20,689 bases of DNA from a virus. This document shows, in pieces, positions 13,453 through 20,027 of the stretch. The first letter of the stretch is position 1. The number at the start of each line of letters is the position of its first letter. The stretch lies in IMG/VR virus record IMGVR_UViG_3300025138_000480, positions 1 to 20,689 of that record. The stretch is one strand, 5' to 3'. A program made the translations under genes and the position numbers. The notes below the pieces were generated by a model. It ran no database searches. It was not told where the DNA came from and saw only the letters and a program-made list of their open reading frames with translations.

Positions 13453-14810
13453 TGGCACAACAATACTTTTACGATAAACAGATAAGAAGATACATTCAAC
13501 AGTTCATAAGATTGTTTAGTGGCTTTAATGTACAAATGGGTATTAATGATGACAAGTTACCTATATACCAGCTAACTCCTGTACGTTATGGTGATGTAAA
13601 TCGTATGGCCGCACACATTACTCGTGAGAATTCAGAGAACATTATTAATACTGTTCCGTTTATTAGTTGTTATGTTACTGAACTTAACCTAGCCGCTGAT
13701 CGTAGAACTTATCAAGAGTATGAAGAAAAAGTACAAGTATATGAGAAGAAGATAGATAGTGTTACTGGCAATTATAAAAATGAAGTGGGTAATAGATACA
13801 CTATCGAAAGACATGCTCCGGTTCCTTATAACTTGGTTATGAACTGTGATATCTGGACTTCAAATACAGATCAAAAATTACAGTTGTTGGAACAGATTAT
13901 GGTATTGTTTAACCCTACTCTTAATATTAGAACAAGTAACAATCCTTTTGATTGGTCAGCATTAAGTTATGTTGAAATGACAAACAGTATATGGAGTAGC
14001 CGTAGTGTAGGTTCAAGTGTAGATGATATTGTTGATGTTGCTACCCTATCGTTTAATATGCCTGTATTCATTAATCCACCTGCTAAAGTTAAACAACAAA
14101 AACTTATATACAATATTATTAATGAACTATACAGTTTAGATGATGAGGATTTAGATGCCTTCATTGCAAATGAAAGTTTCGATAAAACTACATTACAGTA
14201 TACAGTAATTACTCTTGACAATAGAAAACTAAAGTATGAAAATGGTAAAGCATACTTATATAACGAACAAGGCACACAGTTAGATGCTAGTGGAAATAAA
14301 TTAGAGTGGGCAAAAGAACTTAAACCATTTGGTGATCTTAGAGAAGGCATAAGTCAAATTAGACTACGCAAGTCAAACAATCCAGGTGATAGTGATAACG
14401 ATATTATTGGTAGACTTGAGTTTGATTCAGTTGATAAAAATGCTCTAGTTGTTACTGTAGATGTTGGTACATTGCCAGCAAATAGTTTATCAGCAATTGA
14501 TGCCGTTATTAATCCACAATCAAACTATCCAGGTGATGGTACTGTGACAGCGGCGGCAATAGGACAACGATACCTAATAACTCAGGACTTACCTATATCA
14601 ACAAACTGGACTAGTGCAGTTGCAGGCATCAATGATATTATTGAATATAACGGTACTGCATGGGTTGTAAGTTTTGATAGTAGTACTGTAAGTGATCAAA
14701 AATATGTAACAAATGTTTCATCCACTGATCAGTTGGAATGGAACGGTACTGATTGGTTTAACAGCCATGAAGGTATGTACAAAGCAGGCTTTTGGCGGAT
14801 CTATATCTAG
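13452..14810 (+). CDS. 15: Tail terminator / sheath stabiliser (gp15-like) with C-terminal extension
   Basis: A 452-residue protein. The N-terminal 215 residues match T4 gp15: 'YFYDKQIRRYIQQFIRLFSG' (5-24), 'YQLTPVRYGDVNRMAAHITR' (39-58), 'INTVPFISCYVTELNLA' (65-81), 'RHAPVPYNLVMNCDIWTSNT' (120-139), 'LLEQIMVLFNPTLNIRT' (145-161) and 'LSFNMPVFINPP' (199-210). gp15 caps the tail end and binds the neck. T4 gp15 is 272 aa; here about 180 residues are added, ending in 'IGQRYLITQDLPISTNW' (370-386), 'IIEYNGTAWVV' (396-406) and 'QLEWNGTDWF' (427-436). These resemble DUF2793-type 'GDRYIV ... W' modules and those of the sheath. It is translationally coupled to gp14. Confidence 0.82.
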   Translation: MAQQYFYDKQIRRYIQQFIRLFSGFNVQMGINDDKLPIYQLTPVRYGDVNRMAAHITRENSENIINTVPFISCYVTELNLAADRRTYQEYEEKVQVYEKKIDSVTGNYKNEVGNRYTIERHAPVPYNLVMNCDIWTSNTDQKLQLLEQIMVLFNPTLNIRTSNNPFDWSALSYVEMTNSIWSSRSVGSSVDDIVDVATLSFNMPVFINPPAKVKQQKLIYNIINELYSLDDEDLDAFIANESFDKTTLQYTVITLDNRKLKYENGKAYLYNEQGTQLDASGNKLEWAKELKPFGDLREGISQIRLRKSNNPGDSDNDIIGRLEFDSVDKNALVVTVDVGTLPANSLSAIDAVINPQSNYPGDGTVTAAAIGQRYLITQDLPISTNWTSAVAGINDIIEYNGTAWVVSFDSSTVSDQKYVTNVSSTDQLEWNGTDWFNSHEGMYKAGFWRIYI

Positions 14811-14811
14811 T

Positions 14812-15414
14812 ATGATACGATATGACGGTCATGAATGTATTCATGAATTCTTAAATAATAAAAAAGGGAGTGCTCTAGAAACTGTTAGGGTTATAAACTC
14901 TCGACTTAGACTAGCTGATAGTGTGTGCTTTGAGGCATCATTCCTAAACTTACAAATGCTCTCATCTGGATTTATTGAAGAGCTACATAGAGATCATCCA
15001 AATATAGAACATGTATTAGTGTACAGGTCAAGAAAAGAATATCTAAACCCAAACTACTCATCATTGAATGTTATTGAAAAGTTTAATAAATGGAAAACAA
15101 CTATTACTGATTTACCAATTGAAGTAGAGTTTGTGGATATGTATGTAGAAAAAGAACCCACAATGTCTAGAATAGCATGGAGTCTAGCATTTCAGCATAT
15201 ACGAAAGTTGTTTTGGTGTAGGGACGGAGAAGAACATTTGTACTTTGAAACAGATAAGTTCAATCCTTCTTTTTATTACAGACTATTTAAGGTGTTGCAC
15301 AGTTACAACAAGTTATACAGAATAGATGAGTTTCACGATATGATAACAAAAGAACTAGTAGACTATCCAAAAGTTAAAGACACTATTAGTAGAGAATTAG
15401 ATTATGAACGCTAG
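14812..15414 (+). CDS. Unknown 200-aa protein between gp15 and Nudix
   Basis: Family not recognised. It begins 'MIRYDGHECIHEFLNNKKGS' 1 nt after the gp15 stop, with GGCGGA as a weak ribosome binding site, and overlaps the Nudix gene by 11 nt. The protein is soluble-looking and has a mixed alpha/beta pattern: 'HVLVYRSRKEYLNPNY', 'IEVEFVDMYVEKEP' and a Phe/Tyr-rich 'FNPSFYYRLFKVLHSYNKLY' near 157-176. There is no signal or membrane segment and no catalytic motif I can name. Being in the gp14-gp15 unit, it is expected to be late or read through, but its role is open. Confidence 0.6.
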   Translation: MIRYDGHECIHEFLNNKKGSALETVRVINSRLRLADSVCFEASFLNLQMLSSGFIEELHRDHPNIEHVLVYRSRKEYLNPNYSSLNVIEKFNKWKTTITDLPIEVEFVDMYVEKEPTMSRIAWSLAFQHIRKLFWCRDGEEHLYFETDKFNPSFYYRLFKVLHSYNKLYRIDEFHDMITKELVDYPKVKDTISRELDYER

Positions 15415-15859
15415 TGGTTGCCTAGTGCTTGCTATGGACACAGGTAGAATCATGCTACAACAAAGAAGTGGTGATACAAGCCATCCACGTACTTGGGGAT
15501 TCTTTGGAGGTAAGGCTGAAAAAGATGAGCGACCACTACAAACACTATTAAGAGAATTAGAAGAAGAGATTGGACTATTACCTGATATACAAAAAGTATA
15601 TCCACTAAACAAATTCACTAGTCCGGATAAAAACTTTGTATACAATACTTTTGTTGTAACAGTTTATGATGAGTTTGTACCACAACTAAATGACGAAAGC
15701 AATGGATTTTGTTGGGTTAAGATGGGTAACTGGCCTCGGCCATTACACAATGGTGCTAAAGCACAATTATACAATAAAGATATAATCAAGAAAATAAAAA
15801 CCATCCACGAGACTAGTATCGCAGATGGTTCTAATTGGTTAGATACTTTAGTAGATTAG
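15404..15859 (+). CDS. Nudix hydrolase
   Basis: A 151-residue enzyme that would hydrolyse a nucleoside diphosphate linked to another moiety. The Nudix box GX5EX7REUXEEXGU is complete at residues 36-58: 'GKAEKDERPLQTLLRELEEE' then 'IGL', with R50, E51, E53, E54 and E55 in the metal-binding region. 'WGFFGGKAE' precedes it, as in many MutT-like proteins. The C-terminal part is basic and ends in 'SNWLDTLVD'. Its substrate (oxidised dNTP, NADH, ADP-ribose, RNA cap) cannot be told from the box. Its stop overlaps that of the convergent glycosyltransferase gene by 4 nt, with no terminator between. T4-like phages often carry an unrelated Nudix (nudE) elsewhere. Confidence 0.87.
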   Translation: MNASGCLVLAMDTGRIMLQQRSGDTSHPRTWGFFGGKAEKDERPLQTLLRELEEEIGLLPDIQKVYPLNKFTSPDKNFVYNTFVVTVYDEFVPQLNDESNGFCWVKMGNWPRPLHNGAKAQLYNKDIIKKIKTIHETSIADGSNWLDTLVD

Positions 15860-16956
15860 TCCGCAGTAATACGTTTCTTCATACTAGCAACAAACTGTTC
15901 ACGTAGCCAATCAAAATCATTGATCTTGTTTAATTCTTCTACGTTACCTATGTTTGCTTCTCCATAGGCTTTGCCTTCTAATGCACCTTTAATACAATAA
16001 CGTCCGAAACGTCCGCCATTGTCAACTGTACACCATGTTTCTAATCTATCAATTGTTTCCTGTTTAGGAGAATTTGGATTAATTTGTGATGATAATTTAA
16101 CACACTCACGGAATGCACTACGCCATGTTCTATATGGATCTTTGTTAAAGTAGGTTACATTTGATACATCACCAATTGGTTGATAAAATGCAACGCCTGT
16201 TGTGTAGTCAGGTAATTCATGACCCAATTCCAATAATTGTGAACGAGGGAATAGTTTAACTCCACCATAACCATATTCTAATCCGTTAATAGGATTTCTT
16301 GCACTCCATACATATGTTGTATTGTGACGTTTTGACATTGGGGGAATAAAATCAAAGTTAAATTTCTCAAGTAGTTCTGCATCTGCATCAACGATATAAA
16401 CCATTTCTGTAGTTGATTGTTCACCAACTTCTCTGTGTGCATTACCAATGCCTTCAATATTTTTAACATGTTTTGCATCAGGATACTGTGCTTTTAGTTT
16501 TGCAAAGTTACTGTCTGCTTCTGCTTCATGGAAGCTGATCATGAATATTTCAAAATCTGCATCGTGGTAACTTGAATTAATTCTGTTTTGGTATCTACCA
16601 TGAGCGAAACCAGTAGTTGGGATTAGTTTTAGCTCTCCCCATCTAACTGCTCGTCTACTACGTTTTCCTACTCTTGGAAATTCATGTACAAACTGTCTTC
16701 CGATATCACTGGGTTTATAATGCCAAGGAAAATCTTCTCTGACAACCGTATTTTTATTTTTTAGCCATATCATATCACTCTCTTGTTGATGGGCTAATGC
16801 TACATCAAGTTGTTCGTCTAGTGTTTTTAGATCTTCTTCAATCTCAATTACTGGATAACTTTGGAATATAAACTTTTTTAGTCTATCCCATGGAGTGATG
16901 ACTGACTGTCCTTTAAAATCAAATAAACTTGATTTTGCATTTTTAAATTCTAACAT
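15856..16956 (-). CDS. Glycosyltransferase-like protein (GT-A fold, DxD)
   Basis: A 366-residue protein. Central 'FEIFMISFHEAEADSNFAKL' (135-154), 'NIEGIGNAHREVGEQSTTEM' (166-185) and 'VYIVDADAELLEKF' (186-199) give the nucleotide-sugar fold with a DAD metal motif at 190-192. 'HNTTYVWSARNPINGLEYGY' (211-230) and 'GGVKLFPRSQLLEL' resemble the acceptor side of phage glycosyltransferases. The N-terminal 110 residues are of unknown function. It starts at ATG 16956 in a TAATG overlap with the previous gene and has AAGGGTG 7 nt upstream; a TTG at 16962 is an alternative. It is probably co-transcribed with the next gene upstream. Donor and acceptor are unknown (virion, host surface or DNA are possible). 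Confidence 0.65.
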   Translation of the reverse strand: MLEFKNAKSSLFDFKGQSVITPWDRLKKFIFQSYPVIEIEEDLKTLDEQLDVALAHQQESDMIWLKNKNTVVREDFPWHYKPSDIGRQFVHEFPRVGKRSRRAVRWGELKLIPTTGFAHGRYQNRINSSYHDADFEIFMISFHEAEADSNFAKLKAQYPDAKHVKNIEGIGNAHREVGEQSTTEMVYIVDADAELLEKFNFDFIPPMSKRHNTTYVWSARNPINGLEYGYGGVKLFPRSQLLELGHELPDYTTGVAFYQPIGDVSNVTYFNKDPYRTWRSAFRECVKLSSQINPNSPKQETIDRLETWCTVDNGGRFGRYCIKGALEGKAYGEANIGNVEELNKINDFDWLREQFVASMKKRITAD

Positions 16957-17600
16957 TAACAATCACCCTTAATAGTAAACGCCCTTGTTCCAATGTGGGC
17001 TATATTCTCACTTAAATCATTCTCTAACCAGATATCAAATCCAGCTTCTTTTGCCTTATTACAATGGTATATATCTTCACCAACTAAGTTGGTATAATCA
17101 TCGTTCCAAGTGACACTGAAATGTGGCCTGGCCACTACTTCATATACTTGGCGTTTTACTAACATACAACCCATTCCTACTGCAAATATCTTTTGTAGTC
17201 CTGTACCACCTTCAACTCTTGCATCTAAATCATGTTCACTTCTAAAAGCTACTGGACGGTGTGGTGCTACTCTTGTGCAGTAATTACAAGCAATGATATC
17301 TTTATTATGTGATAATAATGCTTGTAGTGTATTTGTTGGAAATGACATATCACTATCTAACCATAGTATGTGAGTACAATCGGTTTCCATTGCTTCGTCT
17401 ACTAGTTGTTGTCGTTGCATTGCAACTTCACTACCCATTACCATATGTAATGACATCTTTTGTTTAGTCTCACCACACTTTTTAGTAAGCATAGCAAGGC
17501 TTTGTGTGAATATTGCCGTTACAGTATCACGCACAGGTACGCATATTGCAACTTTGGCGTTGGTATCCAATGAATAATGGAACTTAGGTATACTTACCAT
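16956..17600 (-). CDS. Glycosyltransferase family 2-like protein (GT-A, DSD)
   Basis: A 214-residue protein of GT-A type. 'KVAICVPVRDTVTAIFTQSL' (16-35) is the first strand and nucleotide-binding region. 'ILWLDSDMSFPTNTLQALLS' (78-97) carries the DSD motif at 82-84 that binds metal and UDP-type sugar. 'IFAVGMGCMLVKRQVYEVV' and 'LVGEDIYHCNKAKEAGFDIW' (172-191) follow the GT2 pattern in which 'GED' precedes the catalytic region. It starts directly after the stop of the 139-aa gene. Together with the next gene it forms a two-glycosyltransferase unit beside the tail-fibre genes. Confidence 0.8.
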   Translation of the reverse strand: MVSIPKFHYSLDTNAKVAICVPVRDTVTAIFTQSLAMLTKKCGETKQKMSLHMVMGSEVAMQRQQLVDEAMETDCTHILWLDSDMSFPTNTLQALLSHNKDIIACNYCTRVAPHRPVAFRSEHDLDARVEGGTGLQKIFAVGMGCMLVKRQVYEVVARPHFSVTWNDDYTNLVGEDIYHCNKAKEAGFDIWLENDLSENIAHIGTRAFTIKGDC

Positions 17601-18020
17601 TTAGTCTTGGACTAGGTCAGTACCTAATTCGATTTCAATATCACGTACTGAATCATTAAGTGTTTTAGCTAGTACAGTGGCACTCTTTACACTTGCTGAG
17701 AAGGCCTCATCACTTAGTGATGCCATGTGGTGCATAGTTTCAGGTTGTACTTTACCAATAGTTAAGATATCAATTGCAGCCAAACGTGCTAAACGTTCTA
17801 CCCAATATGTCTCTTCTGTAGTTTCAATGTTGGCAATTAATGCATCAATATCATTTGTTAATGCAAAGTTGTTATATACTGCTTCTAACACTGGTAAGTC
17901 TGGATGTCCAGATGCCTTTGCTGCTTCATATTCAACTTTAATAGCGTGTGCTTTTCTTTCTAGTGTTGGGTGTGATCCCAATACAAATGTTTCAATTTCG
18001 AAACGTGTACGAATACTCAT
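17601..18020 (-). CDS. Unknown 139-aa protein of a T4-like phage family
   Basis: Not a named family to me. 'RTRFEIETFVLGSHPTLERK' (4-23), 'KASGHPDLPVLEAVYNNFAL' (35-54) and 'EETYWVERLARLAAIDILTI' (68-87) form a helical protein without membrane segments or catalytic motifs. It resembles small proteins I have seen in marine T4-like genomes, whose function is not known. AGGAG is placed well before the ATG. A sigma70-type promoter about 45 nt upstream implies early expression, and the two glycosyltransferase genes follow without a gap, so it may belong to their pathway. Confidence 0.6.
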   Translation of the reverse strand: MSIRTRFEIETFVLGSHPTLERKAHAIKVEYEAAKASGHPDLPVLEAVYNNFALTNDIDALIANIETTEETYWVERLARLAAIDILTIGKVQPETMHHMASLSDEAFSASVKSATVLAKTLNDSVRDIEIELGTDLVQD

Positions 18021-18065
18021 TTATTTTTCTCCTGTGTGAATTTACTGTGAGGTTTCTCTTCTTAT

Positions 18066-18093
18066 ATTATACATTATTAGAGTCTGTTGTCAA
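18066..18093 (-). promoter_or_regulatory. Sigma70-type promoter for the 139-aa/glycosyltransferase unit
   Basis: Minus strand TTGACA (18093-18088), 16-nt spacer, TATAAT (18071-18066): both hexamers are perfect. The -35 lies across the loop and one arm of a 14-bp inverted repeat. Confidence 0.8.
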
Positions 18094-18114
18094 GTAAAAA
18101 ACAACAGACTCTAA
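18077..18114. repeat. 14-bp perfect inverted repeat at a gene boundary
   Basis: Arms TTAGAGTCTGTTGT (18077-18090) and ACAACAGACTCTAA (18101-18114) with a 10-nt loop. On the minus strand it lies 15 nt after the 75-aa gene stop. No T-run follows the hairpin on either strand, so it may act as an imperfect terminator, an RNA-processing site or an operator; it overlaps the -35 of the promoter. Confidence 0.75.
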
Positions 18115-18129
18115 ATGTATTCTTAAATC

Positions 18130-18357
18130 TTAGTAGTTAGATGAACCATATTCATCTAGATGTGGTGCAACGCCTGAACTTGTACCATAAATATTAGGAT
18201 TCTGCCATCCACCAAATGTGGCTGATAATCTAATGTTACTGGTTACGTTAGGTGAAATGTGTGCTCCTAAGCTCTGTAGTGACTGAGTCCCTGACAGGCT
18301 GAAATATGTTCTTATAGTGCCAATACTTATTGTGGCCCCGGTTGCTGGTAATGCCAT
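18130..18357 (-). CDS. Small tail-fibre-associated or virion protein (75 aa)
   Basis: A 75-residue protein starting 'MALPATGATISIGTIRTYFS' (1-20). This is the pattern of short N-terminal segments in phage tail-fibre and structural proteins ('MALPxxGxISxxxIRxxL...'). It is rich in Ser, Gly, Asn and Thr ('GTQSLQSLGA', 'NVTSNIRLSATFGGW') with no membrane helix. AAGGAG is placed well before the ATG, and a late promoter overlaps the stop of the fibre gene upstream. It is probably a virion structural protein, but the exact role is unknown. Confidence 0.55.
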   Translation of the reverse strand: MALPATGATISIGTIRTYFSLSGTQSLQSLGAHISPNVTSNIRLSATFGGWQNPNIYGTSSGVAPHLDEYGSSNY

Positions 18358-18386
18358 TGTAATACTCTCCTTATTTGATTACATAG

Positions 18387-20024
18387 TTATTTATTATTTT
18401 TTTGATCTACTAAGTCTATTAGCTCATCAATCTGTGTTTGTTGTTCTTTTATGGCTTCTATTAACAAGGCTACAATTCTGTCATAGCGTACTGCTTTTAT
18501 CCCATTATCTCTGGTGCCTACTACTTCAGGTAATACTGCTTCTACCTCTTGTGCTATAACACCTACATCATGTTTGCGAACAAAATAACCATCCTCTCCG
18601 CCTTTTTCATCAATGTATTCAGGTGTCCAATCAAATTCAACACCTCTAATTTTCTTAACTTTGTCTAATGCATTTTCTATTTCTACAACGTTTTCTTTTA
18701 GCGTTGCGTCTGATGAATAATACGCTGTAACATCTGCTGTTGCACGAATATCGCCTGTTGTACCACTGGCTGCCGTTCCTGCACCAATACTATTTAGCTG
18801 TAGATTAACTCCACTACTAGATGATGTATCAACTAATTCTTTCCATGCACCACCATGTGCAAAATACCCTTTGCCTTCTGCATGTACATGAGCAAACATT
18901 CCATGGTAACTTGACGCAGTTGGCAAATCACCAGTTGCGGCGTAAACATTTGAGTACAAAATTTTATTTGTAGTCATGTCTAGATCTGCGCCTTGTATAT
19001 GTGTACGCACCCTTGCATCTGTATAATATAAGTTTGTATTTTCTGATAAGTCATTAGTTGATTTGGCAGTAAATGCCGTATCGAATCTTGCCTGCGTATA
19101 ATACTTATAATCTGTGTGTTCAGCTAGGTTGGCAGTTGTGCTATTAGATAAGTCAAATGATCCTGATCCCATACTTAAATTTGAACCACTTGCACTAAGC
19201 GTTGCTCCGCCTAACTTAATTGTACTACCACTTAGGTATAAGTCACGCCATGCCAATGAAGTTGAACCTAAATCATATGTAACATCTGTCTCTGGCAACA
19301 TATGTCCAGTTTTTAATGTCTGGGCACTTGTTGTCCACATATCATTTGTTTCATCCCAAACAAACGTTACGTTAGTACTAGTACCACGTTCAATTTCAAT
19401 ACCACCGTTCTGACTAGGAGTACCTGTTTCATCACTATTTAATGTAATAATACTATCACCAATATTAACTGTATTTGAATCAACAGTTGTAGTTGTACCT
19501 TGAACAGTTAAGTTTCCGCCAATAGTAACGTTGCCACTTCCAGAAAGTGTGGTATATACTCTTGCATCTGTATAATATAAATTACTTGAACCTTCTGACA
19601 ATGCATCTGTATCTGATAATCCACCACTTACTATTGCTGAATCTACATATGCCTTGGTTGCGGCATGATTTGTGGCAGTTGGTGCGCCACTTAATGTGAG
19701 GATACCTGTCATAGTATCGCCTGCTAGGCTAACTTTTGTTGATAGATCTACTGCTCCTACTTGTGTAGTAACATATGCTTGAGTGGCTAGTGTGCCATCT
19801 TCATCTGGTATAATTAGATCTCGATCTGCTGTTACTGTTGTTGCTTGTAATTTTGCTTCAAAATCATCTGGTGTAGTTCCTTCAAATATTAGTTTAGTAT
19901 CCTGTTTTATCCAAACGTTCTGGTCTGGATACAATGCAACATCTTTTCCAGAAGCACTACTGATCTGTGTTGAGCCCGCTGCATCTAGCTCTAAAACTGT
20001 TTGGTTTCCTAACTTAAAAGCCAT
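18387..20024 (-). CDS. Tail fibre protein with C-terminal S74 chaperone domain
   Basis: A 545-residue protein. The N-terminal part is rich in Thr/Ser/Gly beta repeats; 'YYTDARV' occurs at 150-156 and 333-339 and 'YYTQARF' at 309-315, as in many phage fibres. 'LSGAPTATNHAATKAYVDSA' (111-130) is another common fibre unit. From about 437 the Peptidase_S74 intramolecular chaperone follows: 'SDATLKENVVEIENALDKVK' (438-457) with the Ser438-Lys443 dyad (spacing 5), 'GVIAQEVEAVLPEVVG' (488-503) and a C-terminal coiled coil ('LLIEAIKEQQTQIDELIDLV'). The domain trimerises the fibre and then cleaves itself off. GGGGAA before the ATG is the ribosome binding site. It is a receptor-binding candidate. Confidence 0.82.
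   Translation of the reverse strand: MAFKLGNQTVLELDAAGSTQISSASGKDVALYPDQNVWIKQDTKLIFEGTTPDDFEAKLQATTVTADRDLIIPDEDGTLATQAYVTTQVGAVDLSTKVSLAGDTMTGILTLSGAPTATNHAATKAYVDSAIVSGGLSDTDALSEGSSNLYYTDARVYTTLSGSGNVTIGGNLTVQGTTTTVDSNTVNIGDSIITLNSDETGTPSQNGGIEIERGTSTNVTFVWDETNDMWTTSAQTLKTGHMLPETDVTYDLGSTSLAWRDLYLSGSTIKLGGATLSASGSNLSMGSGSFDLSNSTTANLAEHTDYKYYTQARFDTAFTAKSTNDLSENTNLYYTDARVRTHIQGADLDMTTNKILYSNVYAATGDLPTASSYHGMFAHVHAEGKGYFAHGGAWKELVDTSSSSGVNLQLNSIGAGTAASGTTGDIRATADVTAYYSSDATLKENVVEIENALDKVKKIRGVEFDWTPEYIDEKGGEDGYFVRKHDVGVIAQEVEAVLPEVVGTRDNGIKAVRYDRIVALLIEAIKEQQTQIDELIDLVDQKNNK
18388..18395 (-). promoter_or_regulatory. T4-type late promoter for the 75-aa gene
   Basis: AATAAATA on the minus strand, followed by ACTATG, overlapping the TAA of the fibre gene. 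The predicted start near 18382 gives a leader of about 25 nt with AAGGAG. Confidence 0.58.
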
Positions 20025-20027
20025 TTT

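Noticed and set aside
16957-16962. A TTG start for the 366-aa glycosyltransferase
   Set aside because: The ATG at 16956 makes a standard TAATG overlap and is well spaced from AAGGGTG; the gain is only two residues.
18077-18114. An ordinary intrinsic terminator
   Set aside because: The stem is perfect, but no T-run follows it on either strand, so I list it as an inverted repeat only.
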